Shown here: positions 23,454-32,180 of the stretch, piece by piece
Position numbering within the stretch: the stretch's first letter is position 1
Layout of the letters: each line of letters opens with the position of its first letter
Assembly: GCA_019120075.1 (NCBI GenBank)
Contig: DWVT01000171.1
Coordinates: 1-36,414, forward strand
Direction of reading: 5' to 3'
Source of the DNA: Candidatus Mediterraneibacter excrementigallinarum
GTDB taxonomy: Bacteria; Bacillota; Clostridia; Lachnospirales; Lachnospiraceae
DNA: 36,414 nucleotides
Notes under the pieces: model-generated
The model's database searches: none
Seen by the model: only the letters and a program-made list of their open reading frames with translations
What the model was told of the DNA's origin: nothing
Translations under genes and position numbers: made by a program

Positions 23454-24539
23454 ATGGATCAGAAATTAAGAGTTGGAATTCTTGGTGCAACAGGAATGGT
23501 GGGACAGAGATTTATTTCACTGCTTGAGAATCATCCGTGGTTCGAGGTTGTGACAGTAGCTGCAAGCCCCCGTTCTGCAGGAAAGACATATGAGGAAGCG
23601 GTAGGCGGACGCTGGAAAATGGATACTCCTATGCCGGAGGATGTGAAAAAACTTGTAGTCCTCAATGTCAATGAAGTAGAGAAAGTTGCCTCCACTGTGG
23701 ATTTTGTGTTCAGCGCAGTGGATATGACAAAAGAGGAGATCAAGGCGATTGAGGAAGAGTATGCAAAGACAGAGACGCCGGTTGTCTCCAACAACAGCGC
23801 ACACCGCTGGACACCGGACGTGCCGATGGTCGTGCCGGAGATCAATTCAGATCATTTTAATGTGATCCCGGATCAGAAGAAACGTCTCGGAACAACACGC
23901 GGATTCATTGCAGTAAAACCGAACTGCTCCATTCAGAGCTATGCTCCCTGTCTTGCAGCATGGAAAGAATTCGGCCCGAAAGAACTGGTCGTTACAACAT
24001 ACCAGGCAATCTCCGGAGCAGGAAAGACTTTCAAAGACTGGCCGGAAATGGAAGGAAATATTATCCCCTACATCGGCGGCGAGGAAGAAAAGAGCGAGCA
24101 GGAGCCGCTGCGTGTGCTCGGTAAAGTGGAGAATGGACAGATCGTAAAGGCGGATCTTCCGAAGATCACATGCCAGTGCGTGCGTGTCCCGGTGCTGAAC
24201 GGACATACTGCCGCAGTATTTATCAATTTTGAGAAGAAACCGACGAAAGAGCAGCTTATCGAGAAGCTTGTAAACTTCAAAGGTTTCCCGCAGGAGGCAG
24301 GACTTCCCAGCGCGCCGAAGCAGTTCATCCAGTATCTGGAGGAGGACAACCGTCCCCAGGTGACAATGGATGTTGACTACGAGAAAGGAATGGGTGTTTC
24401 TATCGGCCGTCTGAGAGAGGACACCATGTTTGACTATAAGTTTATCGGACTTTCTCATAATACAGTCAGAGGAGCAGCCGGCGGAGCTGTGCTGTGCGCA
24501 GAGGCGCTGACGGCAAAAGGATATATCGCAAAGAAGTAG
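23454..24539 (+). CDS. asd: Aspartate-semialdehyde dehydrogenase
   Basis: Reduces aspartyl phosphate to aspartate semialdehyde, the branch point to lysine/diaminopimelate, threonine and methionine. 361 residues from ATG 23454, which follows AAAAGGAG; the open frame continues to 23415 without a better start. It has the NADP-binding GILGATGMVGQRF (8-20), catalytic Cys158 in KPNCSIQSY, and PVLNGHTAAV with the general base His. GGRWKMDTPMP and the length mark the archaeal/fungal-type branch rather than the common bacterial type, a pattern I associate with many Clostridia. thrC is 3.4 kb downstream. Confidence 0.96.
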   Translation: MDQKLRVGILGATGMVGQRFISLLENHPWFEVVTVAASPRSAGKTYEEAVGGRWKMDTPMPEDVKKLVVLNVNEVEKVASTVDFVFSAVDMTKEEIKAIEEEYAKTETPVVSNNSAHRWTPDVPMVVPEINSDHFNVIPDQKKRLGTTRGFIAVKPNCSIQSYAPCLAAWKEFGPKELVVTTYQAISGAGKTFKDWPEMEGNIIPYIGGEEEKSEQEPLRVLGKVENGQIVKADLPKITCQCVRVPVLNGHTAAVFINFEKKPTKEQLIEKLVNFKGFPQEAGLPSAPKQFIQYLEEDNRPQVTMDVDYEKGMGVSIGRLREDTMFDYKFIGLSHNTVRGAAGGAVLCAEALTAKGYIAKK

Positions 24540-24542
24540 GAA

Positions 24543-24579
24543 TATTCTGAAAATATTCTTCGAAGGTGCCGTGTACTTT
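24543..24579 (+). repeat. Single-arm copy of the GGTGCCGTGTAC repeat upstream of leuC
   Basis: ATTCTGAAAATATT is followed 6-7 nt later by GGTGCCGTGTAC. The same two blocks in the same order and spacing occur at 26459-26492 before the antiporter gene. Here the inverted arm is missing. Confidence 0.6.
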
Positions 24580-24627
24580 TGGAGAAAGTTGTCAGAAAAT
24601 ATAAACAATTAAAGGAGGCTGATTCCT

Positions 24628-25905
24628 ATGGGAATGACAATGACTCAGAAGATACTGGCTGCCCATGCGGGACTGGATTCTGTTGAGGCGGGTCAGCTGA
24701 TCGAGGCAAAGCTTGATGTGGTCATGGCAAATGACATTACCGGACCGATGGCGCTGCCTATTATCAAACAGATGTCGGATCATGTATTTGATAAGGACAA
24801 GGTCGTGTTCGTGCCTGATCATTTTACTCCGAACAAGGATATTAAATCCGCAGAGAACTCTAAAGCGATCCGCGAGTATGCGAAGGAACAGGGACTGACC
24901 TGGTATTTTGAGCAGGGAAAATCCGGTGTGGAGCATGCAATCCTTCCGGAGGCAGGAGTTGTCGTAGCGGGAGAGTGCATTATCGGCGCAGACTCCCATA
25001 CATGTACATACGGAGCGCTGGGAGCGTTTTCCACAGGAATGGGAACGACAGACGTGGCGACCGGTATGGCGACAGGAGAAATCTGGTTTAAAGTTCCCAG
25101 TGCGATCAAATTTGTTCTGACCGGAAAACCGGGAAAATACGTGAGCGGAAAAGATATCATCATCCATATCATCGGAAAGATCGGTGTGGACGGAGCTCTC
25201 TATAAATCCATGGAGTTTACCGGGGATGGAATTGCGAACCTGTCCATGGACGACCGCTTTACAATGGCGAATATGGCGATTGAAGCGGGCGCGAAGAACG
25301 GAATCTTCCCGGTGGATGAAAAAGCGGAAGCTTACATGAAAGAGCACTCAAAGAAACCGTATACGATCTATGAGGCAGATGAGGATGCTCAGTATGATGA
25401 AGTGATCAACATTGATCTCTCGGAAGTCCGGCCGACTGTGGCATTCCCGCATCTTCCGGGAAATGCAAAGACCATCGATGAAGTGGAAGCGATGGAACCG
25501 ATCAAGATCGATCAGGTTGTTATCGGATCCTGTACCAATGGCCGTATGGAGGATATGAGGAAGGCCGCTGCCATCCTGAAAGGACATACAGTACACCCGG
25601 ATGTGCGTGTTATGGTCATTCCGGCGACTCAGAAAATCTATAAGCAGTGCATTGAAGAAGGACTTCTGGAAATCTTCGTGGATGCCGGATGTGCAGTCAA
25701 TACGCCGAGCTGCGGACCGTGCATGGGCGGACACATGGGAGTTATGGCAGCAGGCGAGAAATGTGTATCCACCACGAACAGAAACTTTGTGGGACGTATG
25801 GGACATGTGGATTCTCTGATCTATCTTGCGTCGCCGGAAGTAGCGGCGGCAAGCGCCATTGCAGGATATATCGCAAATCCGGAGAAAGTAGGTGAGGCGA
25901 AATGA
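24628..25905 (+). CDS. leuC: 3-isopropylmalate dehydratase large subunit
   Basis: With LeuD, isomerises 2- to 3-isopropylmalate in leucine synthesis. 425 residues, the length of the short homoaconitase/archaeal-type LeuC. Cluster ligands Cys302 (IGSCTNGR), Cys362 and Cys365 (CGPCMGGH) bind the 4Fe-4S cluster. [14 protein letters not shown] (121-134) is the substrate-binding block. AAAGGAGG precedes ATG 24628. It overlaps leuD by 4 bp (ATGA), so the two subunits are made in step. leuA and leuB are absent here. No T-box or leader peptide is visible in the 88 bp upstream. Confidence 0.96.
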   Translation: MGMTMTQKILAAHAGLDSVEAGQLIEAKLDVVMANDITGPMALPIIKQMSDHVFDKDKVVFVPDHFTPNKDIKSAENSKAIREYAKEQGLTWYFEQGKSGVEHAILPEAGVVVAGECIIGADSHTCTYGALGAFSTGMGTTDVATGMATGEIWFKVPSAIKFVLTGKPGKYVSGKDIIIHIIGKIGVDGALYKSMEFTGDGIANLSMDDRFTMANMAIEAGAKNGIFPVDEKAEAYMKEHSKKPYTIYEADEDAQYDEVINIDLSEVRPTVAFPHLPGNAKTIDEVEAMEPIKIDQVVIGSCTNGRMEDMRKAAAILKGHTVHPDVRVMVIPATQKIYKQCIEEGLLEIFVDAGCAVNTPSCGPCMGGHMGVMAAGEKCVSTTNRNFVGRMGHVDSLIYLASPEVAAASAIAGYIANPEKVGEAK

Positions 25906-26393
25906 GAGCAAAGGGACATGTGTTTAAATATGGAGACAACGTAGATACAGACGTGATCATTCCCGCAAGATACCTGAACTCATTTGATGCGCAGGAGCTT
26001 GCAAGCCACGCCATGGCTGATATTGATCCTGATTTTGTCAAAAAGGTACAGCCTGGTGACATGATCGTTGCAAACAAGAACTTTGGATGCGGTTCTTCCA
26101 GAGAGCATGCGCCGCTCTGTCTTAAGACGGCAGGGGTAAGCTGCATCATCGCGGAGACATTTGCAAGGATTTTCTACCGCAATGCCATCAACATAGGACT
26201 TCCGATTATTGAGTGCCCGGAAGCTGCAAAGAATATTGAAGCCGGCGATGAAGTGGAAGTGGATTTTGACAGTGGAAAGATCTACAATCTGACGAAAGGC
26301 ACTGAATTTCAGGGACAGCCGTTCCCGGAATTCATGCAGAAACTGATCGCGGCAGGCGGGCTTGTTAATTACACGAACAGTAAGAAAAAATAA
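25902..26393 (+). CDS. leuD: 3-isopropylmalate dehydratase small subunit
   Basis: 163 residues, the swivelling domain that completes the LeuCD active site. Family blocks are [15 protein letters not shown] (near 11-25) and [14 protein letters not shown], the conserved substrate loop. Length fits the short LeuD type that partners the short LeuC. The start overlaps the leuC stop. A strong terminator follows at 26418. Confidence 0.96.
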   Translation: MRAKGHVFKYGDNVDTDVIIPARYLNSFDAQELASHAMADIDPDFVKKVQPGDMIVANKNFGCGSSREHAPLCLKTAGVSCIIAETFARIFYRNAINIGLPIIECPEAAKNIEAGDEVEVDFDSGKIYNLTKGTEFQGQPFPEFMQKLIAAGGLVNYTNSKKK

Positions 26394-26417
26394 AACAACG
26401 ATTGGAATTGTGAGACA

Positions 26418-26454
26418 AAGGATGCTGCAGGCAGAGTTTTGCAGCATCCTTTTT
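26418..26454 (+). terminator. Terminator of leuCD
   Basis: AAGGATGCTGC pairs with GCAGCATCCTT around a 12-nt loop, followed by a T-run. Confidence 0.88.
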
Positions 26455-26458
26455 GAAC

Positions 26459-26558
26459 ATTCTGAAAATATTGTTTGAATGGTGCCGTGTACCTCCGCAT
26501 CAGGTGCCGTGTACCTTGTCAAAGGTACACGGCACCTGATGCGAAGGTACACGGCACC
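26459..26558. repeat. 37-bp near-perfect inverted repeat built from GGTGCCGTGTACC units
   Basis: Arms 26481-26517 and 26522-26558 are complementary at 36 of 37 positions, with a 4-nt loop (GTCA). Each arm holds two copies of GGTGCCGTGTACCT separated by CGCATCA. The left flank, ATTCTGAAAATATT at 26460-26473, repeats the flank at 24543. It lies 23 bp before the antiporter start. There is no T-run, so it is not an ordinary terminator. A perfect-stem element this long suggests recent arrival or duplication. Confidence 0.8.
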
Positions 26559-26581
26559 CATGAAAAAGAGAGGATAAATCT

Positions 26582-27880
26582 ATGGAAAAAGAGAATGAGA
26601 AGGGAAGGGCAATCGCCCTTCTTCCGATCGGGATATTCCTGGTCATTTTTCTTGGAGCAGGAATCGTTTTTGGGGACTTTTATGCGATGCCTGCCATCGT
26701 TGCGTTTCTGATCGCGCTCTTCGTTGCGTTTTTCCAGAACCGGGAGCTGAAGTTTGATGATAAGATCAAAGTAATCGCCAGAGGTGTGGGGGAAGAAAAT
26801 ATCATCACAATGAGCCTGATCTTTCTGAGCGCCGGAGGATTCTCCGGCGCAGTAACGGCAGCAGGCGGTGTGGACAGCACGGTGAATCTGGGACTGTCGC
26901 TGATACCTGCGCATTTCGCAGTGGCGGGACTGTTCATTATCGGCTGTTTTATCTCGGTATCCATGGGAACTTCCATGGGAACCATTGCGGCTCTGGCTCC
27001 CATTGCGGCAGGGATCAGTGAGAAAACCGGATTCTCCATGGAAATCTGCATCGCGGCGGTAGTCTGCGGCGCCATGTTCGGGGATAATCTTTCCATGATA
27101 TCAGACACAACGATCGCGGCGGTAAAGACTCAGGGCTGCGAAATGCGGGACAAGTTCAAGGCGAATTTCCTGATCGTACTTCCGGCTGCGGTGATCACGA
27201 TCGTTTATTTCTGGTTTATCACGAGAAATGTAAATTACAGGATGAGTGAAAATCTGGAGTACAATCTGTGGGAAGTGGTTCCCTATCTGGTCGTGCTCAT
27301 CGGAGCCCTGCTCGGGATCAATGTATTCCTGGTGCTGGTGAGCGGGATCGTGATCTCTCTGATCGTGGGAGTGGCAGCGGGCAACATCCTTCTGTCCGAA
27401 ATGTTTACGGTAGTCGGAGACGGTGTGACTTCCATGTATGATATTACAGTTATTTCCATCATCGTTGCATGCATTGTGTCGCTGGTCAGGGAATATGGCG
27501 GGATCCAGTTTATTCTGAACGTGATTAAAAGCAGGATCAGAGGCAAGAAAGGAGCGGAAGCGGGGATTGCACTTCTTGCTCTGTTCGTGGATCTGTGTAC
27601 TGCGAACAATACTGTGGCGATCGTGATGGCAGGTCCCATTGCGAAGGAGATCAGTGATGATTACGGTGTGGATCCGAAGCGGTCGGCTTCTATGCTTGAC
27701 ATTTATACGTCAGTGGGGCAGGGGCTGATTCCCTACGGAGCACAGCTTCTGTCCGCTGCCACGCTGACTGCGCTGACTCCGTTCGAGATCATCCCGTATC
27801 TGGTATATCCTGTGCTCATGGCGGTCTGCGGATTTCTTTCAATTTTTCTGAGAAAAAGCAGCAAGGGAGCAGAAGCGTAG
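26582..27880 (+). CDS. NhaC-family sodium antiporter
   Basis: A cytoplasmic-membrane antiporter of 432 residues with about eleven hydrophobic segments. Blocks such as SVSMGTSMGTIAALAPIA (about 122-139), GAMFGDNLSMISDTTIAA (about 164-181) and the later DLCTANNTVAIVMAG repeat the NhaC fold, with Asp and Ser/Thr residues that bind sodium. Relatives exchange sodium for protons, malate/lactate, or amino acids such as tyrosine and methionine. Its position between leuCD and thrC makes amino acid exchange a reasonable but unproven idea. GAGAGG precedes ATG 26582. Confidence 0.85.
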   Translation: MEKENEKGRAIALLPIGIFLVIFLGAGIVFGDFYAMPAIVAFLIALFVAFFQNRELKFDDKIKVIARGVGEENIITMSLIFLSAGGFSGAVTAAGGVDSTVNLGLSLIPAHFAVAGLFIIGCFISVSMGTSMGTIAALAPIAAGISEKTGFSMEICIAAVVCGAMFGDNLSMISDTTIAAVKTQGCEMRDKFKANFLIVLPAAVITIVYFWFITRNVNYRMSENLEYNLWEVVPYLVVLIGALLGINVFLVLVSGIVISLIVGVAAGNILLSEMFTVVGDGVTSMYDITVISIIVACIVSLVREYGGIQFILNVIKSRIRGKKGAEAGIALLALFVDLCTANNTVAIVMAGPIAKEISDDYGVDPKRSASMLDIYTSVGQGLIPYGAQLLSAATLTALTPFEIIPYLVYPVLMAVCGFLSIFLRKSSKGAEA

Positions 27881-27888
27881 GGCTGAGG

Positions 27889-27918
27889 TTGCGCGAAGGT
27901 TATCAGTTATGCTATAAT
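27889..27918 (+). promoter_or_regulatory. Extended -10 promoter of thrC
   Basis: A perfect TATAAT at 27913-27918 with TG at 27910-27911 (extended -10). TTGCGC lies at 27889-27894 with an 18-bp spacer. The -35 overlaps the end of the antiporter gene region. Confidence 0.65.
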
Positions 27919-27958
27919 TCAGGACAGTAAACCGTTAAAAGAAAAAGAGGGTAGAAAA

Positions 27959-29446
27959 ATGAATCTGTTATACAAAAGTACAAGAAGCAAAGAAGGTACA
28001 GTGACTGCGTCAGAAGCAATCCTGAAGGGACTTGCGGACGACGGAGGACTGTTTGTTCCGGAATATATCCCGAAGCTGGATGTGACAATGGATGAGCTGA
28101 AGGATATGTCATATCAGGAGACAGCTTATGCGGTGATGAAACAGTTTCTGACGGACTTTACAGAGGAAGAACTGAAACATTGTATCAACAGTGCATATGA
28201 TTCCAAGTTTGATACCGAGGTTATCGCACCGCTCGTGAAAGTGGGAGATGTGTACCATCTGGAACTGTTCCACGGCGCTACCATCGCATTCAAGGATATG
28301 GCGCTGTCGATCCTTCCTCATCTTCTTACAACTGCAGCAAAGAAGAATAATGTGACCAAGGAGATCGTGATCCTTACAGCCACTTCCGGTGATACAGGAA
28401 AGGCGGCTCTCGCCGGATTTGCGGACGTTTCGGGCACAAAGATCATCGTGTTCTATCCCAAGGGAGGTGTCAGCCGGGTGCAGGAACTGCAGATGGTGAC
28501 CCAGAAAGGTGACAATACGGCAGTTGTTGCGATCCACGGGAATTTCGACAATGCGCAGAGCGGTGTGAAAGCTCTGTTTGAAGACAAGGAACTGGAGAAA
28601 GAACTTGCAGATGCAGGATATCAGTTTTCTTCTGCGAATTCCATCAACATTGGCCGGCTGGTGCCGCAGGTTGTCTACTACGTATACGCTTACGCGAAAC
28701 TGCTCCAGAATGAGGAAATCACAGCAGGCGAGGAGATCAACGTGACAGTTCCTACCGGAAACTTCGGAAATATCCTTGCCGCTTACTATGCAAAGCAGAT
28801 GGGGGTTCCGATCGCAAAACTGATCTGTGCTTCTAATGAAAATAAGGTGCTTTTTGATTTCTTCCGGACCGGTGTGTATGACAGAAACAGGGAGTTTATC
28901 CTGACTTCTTCCCCGTCCATGGATATCCTGATCTCCAGCAATCTGGAAAGACTGATCTATACAATTGCCGGACAGGATGCAGAGAGGAATGCAGATCTTA
29001 TGTCACAGCTCCGAGATAGAGGAAGTTATGAGATCACACCGGAGATGAAGGAGAGGCTTGCAGACTTTGAGGGAGGCTTTGCGACAGAGGAGGAGACAAA
29101 AGAGGCGATTCGCACGACATATGAGCGTACAGGATATGTTATGGATACTCACACTGCAGTTGCGTCCAGTGTATGCGCGAAATACAGAAAAGACAGCGGA
29201 GATCAGAAAAAATGCCTGATCGCTTCCACAGCGAGTCCGTATAAGTTTATCCACAGCGTGATGAGCGCGATTGATGAAAAATATGCTTCTGTTGATGAGT
29301 TTGAACTTATTGATGAGCTGAGCAGGATTTCCGGTACGGAGATACCCGGGGCAATTCAGGAGATACGGAACGCCCAGATCCGTCACAACAGAGAGTGTGA
29401 TGCAGACAAGATGAAAGAGACAGTAAAAGAAATCCTGAGTGTATAA
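27959..29446 (+). CDS. thrC: Threonine synthase
   Basis: A PLP enzyme converting O-phosphohomoserine to threonine. 495 residues, the longer type of threonine synthase that has an N-terminal helical domain (LLYKSTRSKEGTVTASEAI). The cofactor Lys is Lys112 in FHGATIAFKDMALSILP, and the phosphate loop is TSGDTGKAALAG near 142-153. GNFGNILAAYYAKQMG is the second PLP-contact block. AAAGAGGG precedes ATG 27959. It is the first gene of a likely three-gene unit with the small membrane protein and cdd. Confidence 0.96.
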   Translation: MNLLYKSTRSKEGTVTASEAILKGLADDGGLFVPEYIPKLDVTMDELKDMSYQETAYAVMKQFLTDFTEEELKHCINSAYDSKFDTEVIAPLVKVGDVYHLELFHGATIAFKDMALSILPHLLTTAAKKNNVTKEIVILTATSGDTGKAALAGFADVSGTKIIVFYPKGGVSRVQELQMVTQKGDNTAVVAIHGNFDNAQSGVKALFEDKELEKELADAGYQFSSANSINIGRLVPQVVYYVYAYAKLLQNEEITAGEEINVTVPTGNFGNILAAYYAKQMGVPIAKLICASNENKVLFDFFRTGVYDRNREFILTSSPSMDILISSNLERLIYTIAGQDAERNADLMSQLRDRGSYEITPEMKERLADFEGGFATEEETKEAIRTTYERTGYVMDTHTAVASSVCAKYRKDSGDQKKCLIASTASPYKFIHSVMSAIDEKYASVDEFELIDELSRISGTEIPGAIQEIRNAQIRHNRECDADKMKETVKEILSV

Positions 29447-29461
29447 AAGGAGCGGATAAAA

Positions 29462-29815
29462 ATGGACGATATGCAGAGCATGTGGGGAATCATAGGAGTT
29501 ATTGTATTCTTCTGCGGAATTTATGCCCTCTATGCATTTATCAGACTGAAGAGGCGGGGGGAGATCAATGCCACACTTCTCCTCGGAAAAGAGTACCTGT
29601 ATAAGAAGTGTAAGGATAAGGAGAGCTATACCAGAAAGGCAGGGCCGGCATTGCTTATTTTCGGGCTGGTTTCTGTCATATATGGAGTACTGGATATCAT
29701 ACACTGCTATGTCCATCCGATGACGATGGTGGATACTGCGGGGATGTTCATCTTTTTCGTTGTACTGGTCTGGTTTGCGGTATACACGTCAAAACTGAAA
29801 CGGATGTATTTCTGA
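29462..29815 (+). CDS. Hypothetical three-helix membrane protein, 117 residues
   Basis: I do not recognise a family. Three hydrophobic segments are clear: residues 8-27 (WGIIGVIVFFCGIYALYAFI), about 61-82 (PALLIFGLVSVIYGVLDIIHC) and about 91-108 (AGMFIFFVVLVWFAVY). A basic cytoplasmic loop (KEYLYKKCKDKESYTRK) lies between the first two. It starts 15 bp after thrC with AAAAGGAG and is followed 45 bp later by cdd, so it is probably co-transcribed with both. Confidence 0.8.
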   Translation: MDDMQSMWGIIGVIVFFCGIYALYAFIRLKRRGEINATLLLGKEYLYKKCKDKESYTRKAGPALLIFGLVSVIYGVLDIIHCYVHPMTMVDTAGMFIFFVVLVWFAVYTSKLKRMYF

Positions 29816-29860
29816 GCAGAATACTGACGGACAAAGCAGTCCGTGCGGAAAGGACAGACG

Positions 29861-30247
29861 ATGGAATATGGAAAACTGATTGAAAAAGCCATTGAGGCAA
29901 GGGAATTCTCCTACAGCCCTTATTCTCATTTCTGTGTGGGGGCGGCTCTGCTGTGCAGTGACGGCAGGGTCTATACCGGATGTAACATAGAGAACCGGGC
30001 ATACGGACCGACAAACTGTGCAGAAAGGACTGCTATTTTCAAAGCGGTGTCTGAAGGAGAAAGGGAATTTGAGGCGATCGCGATCGTTGGGGGAGAGGAA
30101 GAACTGGTATGGTGCTATCCCTGCGGTGTGTGCAGACAGGTTATGGCAGAGTTCTGTGACGGAGGCAGATTTAAGATTATCTGCGGAAAATCTCCGGATG
30201 AATACAGAGTCTATACACTCAACGAACTCCTTCCGGAAATGTTTTGA
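29861..30247 (+). CDS. cdd: Cytidine deaminase
   Basis: Deaminates cytidine and deoxycytidine to uridine and deoxyuridine in pyrimidine salvage. 128 residues from ATG 29861, which follows GAAAGGA. A GTG at 29843 gives a longer frame but overlaps that site. Zinc ligands are Cys53 in NCAERTA, with the catalytic Glu55, and Cys88 and Cys91 in PCGVCRQ. The all-cysteine zinc site and short length mark the small tetrameric type. SPYSHFCVGAAL is the substrate-binding block. A terminator follows. Confidence 0.96.
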   Translation: MEYGKLIEKAIEAREFSYSPYSHFCVGAALLCSDGRVYTGCNIENRAYGPTNCAERTAIFKAVSEGEREFEAIAIVGGEEELVWCYPCGVCRQVMAEFCDGGRFKIICGKSPDEYRVYTLNELLPEMF

Positions 30248-30274
30248 TAAAAATTTGATTAAAAAATAACAAAG

Positions 30275-30308
30275 AATGCAGGATTGAACTTAAAATCCTG
30301 CATTTTTT
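30275..30308 (+). terminator. Terminator of the thrC-cdd unit
   Basis: AATGCAGGATT pairs with AATCCTGCATT around a short loop, followed by a run of T. Confidence 0.88.
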
Positions 30309-30394
30309 ATTCCGATAAGCCACGTAAAATCGATGTAAATTAATCATAAATGAATTTGAAATTAAAAAAACTTTCAAAGCGCGAAAAATTATGG

Positions 30395-30423
30395 TTGCTT
30401 TTTAAATGTTTATCCTGTATAAT
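30395..30423 (+). promoter_or_regulatory. Promoter of pckA
   Basis: TTGCTT at 30395-30400, a 17-bp spacer and a perfect TATAAT at 30418-30423. The sequence upstream (30340-30394) is very AT-rich with A-tracts, as in UP elements of strong promoters. The leader is about 65 nt, with GAGAGAGG before the start. Confidence 0.75.
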
Positions 30424-30493
30424 ATGTGAAGGTTGGAAATTACGGTATGGATTTCCTAAAATACAATAAAGAAAGAGAGAGGTTGAACGTAAC

Positions 30494-32098
30494 ATGGCTA
30501 ATATTGATTTAACTCAGTATGGTATCACGGGAACTACAGAAATTGTCCACAATCCTTCTTATGAGATGCTTTTCGAGGAGGAGACAAATCCGAATCTTGA
30601 AGGATATGACAAAGGACAGGTAAGCGAACTTGGTGCTGTCAATGTTATGACAGGTATCTACACAGGACGTTCTCCGAAAGACAAATACATTGTTATGGAT
30701 GAGAACTCCAAAGACACAGTATGGTGGACATCTGACGAATATAAGAATGACAATCATCCGGCAACTCAGGAAGCATGGAATGCTGTAAAGGAGATTGCAA
30801 AGAATGAGCTCTCCAACAAGAGACTGTTTGTTGTAGACGCTTTCTGTGGCGCAAACAAAGACACCCGCATGGCGATCCGCTTCATCGTTGAGGTTGCTTG
30901 GCAGGCTCACTTCGTAACAAACATGTTCATCCGCCCGACAGCAGAGGAGCTGGAGAACTTTGTTCCGGATTTCGTCGTTTACAACGCTTCCAAAGCAAAA
31001 GTTGAGAATTACAAAGAGCTTGGTCTGAGATCAGAAACAGCGGTTATGTTCAATATCACAAGCCGCGAGCAGGTTATCGTGAACACATGGTACGGCGGAG
31101 AGATGAAGAAAGGTATGTTCTCTATGATGAACTACTATCTGCCGCTGAAGGGCATCGCTTCCATGCACTGCTCAGCAAACACAGACCTGAACGGCGAAAA
31201 TACAGCTATCTTCTTCGGTCTTTCCGGAACAGGTAAGACAACACTTTCCACAGATCCGAAGAGACTTCTGATCGGTGATGACGAGCACGGCTGGGATGAC
31301 AACGGAGTATTCAACTTCGAAGGCGGATGCTATGCTAAGGTTATCGATCTTGACAAAGATTCTGAGCCGGATATCTACAATGCGATCAAGAGAAACGCTC
31401 TTCTTGAGAACGTTACACTGGATGCAGAGGGACATATCGACTTCACAGATAAGAGCGTGACAGAGAATACACGTGTATCTTACCCGATCGACCATATCGA
31501 GAAGATCGTTCGTCCGATATCTGCAGCTCCGGCAGCGAAGAATGTAATCTTCCTGTCAGCTGATGCATTTGGAGTACTTCCGCCGGTATCCGTTCTGACA
31601 CCGGAGCAGACAGAGTACTACTTCCTGTCAGGATTTACAGCTAAACTTGCAGGAACAGAGCGCGGTATCACAGAGCCGACACCGACATTCTCCGCATGTT
31701 TCGGACAGGCATTCCTTGAACTGCACCCGACAAAATATGCAGAGGAACTCGTTAAGAGAATGAAAGCAAGCGGAGCGAAAGCTTACCTTGTAAATACAGG
31801 ATGGAACGGAACAGGAAAACGTATCTCCATCAAAGATACTCGTGGAATCATCGATGCAATCCTCAGCGGAGCAATCCTTGACGCACCGACAAAGACGATC
31901 CCGCACTTCAACTTTGAAGTTCCGACAGAGCTTCCGGGAGTTGATCCGGCAATCCTTGACCCGAGAGACACATATGCTGATGCTTCCGAGTGGGAAGAGA
32001 AAGCAAAAGATCTGGCTGCAAGATTCGTTAAGAACTTCAAGAAATACGAGAGCAACGAGCTTGGAAAAGCTCTTGTCGCAGCTGGTCCGCAGGAGTAA
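30494..32098 (+). CDS. pckA: Phosphoenolpyruvate carboxykinase (ATP)
   Basis: Interconverts oxaloacetate + ATP with PEP + CO2 + ADP. In gut anaerobes it often runs toward oxaloacetate during fermentation to succinate. 534 residues, the usual length. Arg59 in TGRSPKDK binds the substrate, [11 protein letters not shown] (242-252) is the P-loop, and GDDEHGW (261-267) carries the metal-binding Asp residues. Codon use is strongly biased (almost always AAC, GGA, CTT/CTG, GAG), in contrast with flanking genes, suggesting high expression. It has its own strong promoter and terminator. Confidence 0.98.
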   Translation: MANIDLTQYGITGTTEIVHNPSYEMLFEEETNPNLEGYDKGQVSELGAVNVMTGIYTGRSPKDKYIVMDENSKDTVWWTSDEYKNDNHPATQEAWNAVKEIAKNELSNKRLFVVDAFCGANKDTRMAIRFIVEVAWQAHFVTNMFIRPTAEELENFVPDFVVYNASKAKVENYKELGLRSETAVMFNITSREQVIVNTWYGGEMKKGMFSMMNYYLPLKGIASMHCSANTDLNGENTAIFFGLSGTGKTTLSTDPKRLLIGDDEHGWDDNGVFNFEGGCYAKVIDLDKDSEPDIYNAIKRNALLENVTLDAEGHIDFTDKSVTENTRVSYPIDHIEKIVRPISAAPAAKNVIFLSADAFGVLPPVSVLTPEQTEYYFLSGFTAKLAGTERGITEPTPTFSACFGQAFLELHPTKYAEELVKRMKASGAKAYLVNTGWNGTGKRISIKDTRGIIDAILSGAILDAPTKTIPHFNFEVPTELPGVDPAILDPRDTYADASEWEEKAKDLAARFVKNFKKYESNELGKALVAAGPQE

Positions 32099-32126
32099 TC
32101 TCCGGATTCGTGCAAATGATAAGATG

Positions 32127-32164
32127 AAAAAAACTGTGAGGCAATTTTGTCTCACAGTTTTTTT
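32127..32164. terminator. Bidirectional terminator between pckA and the ferredoxin gene
   Basis: AAAAAAACTGTGAG pairs with CTCACAGTTTTTTT around a 10-nt loop, giving T-runs for both convergent genes. Confidence 0.88.
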
Positions 32165-32180
32165 GCAGCGGCCAGATAGA

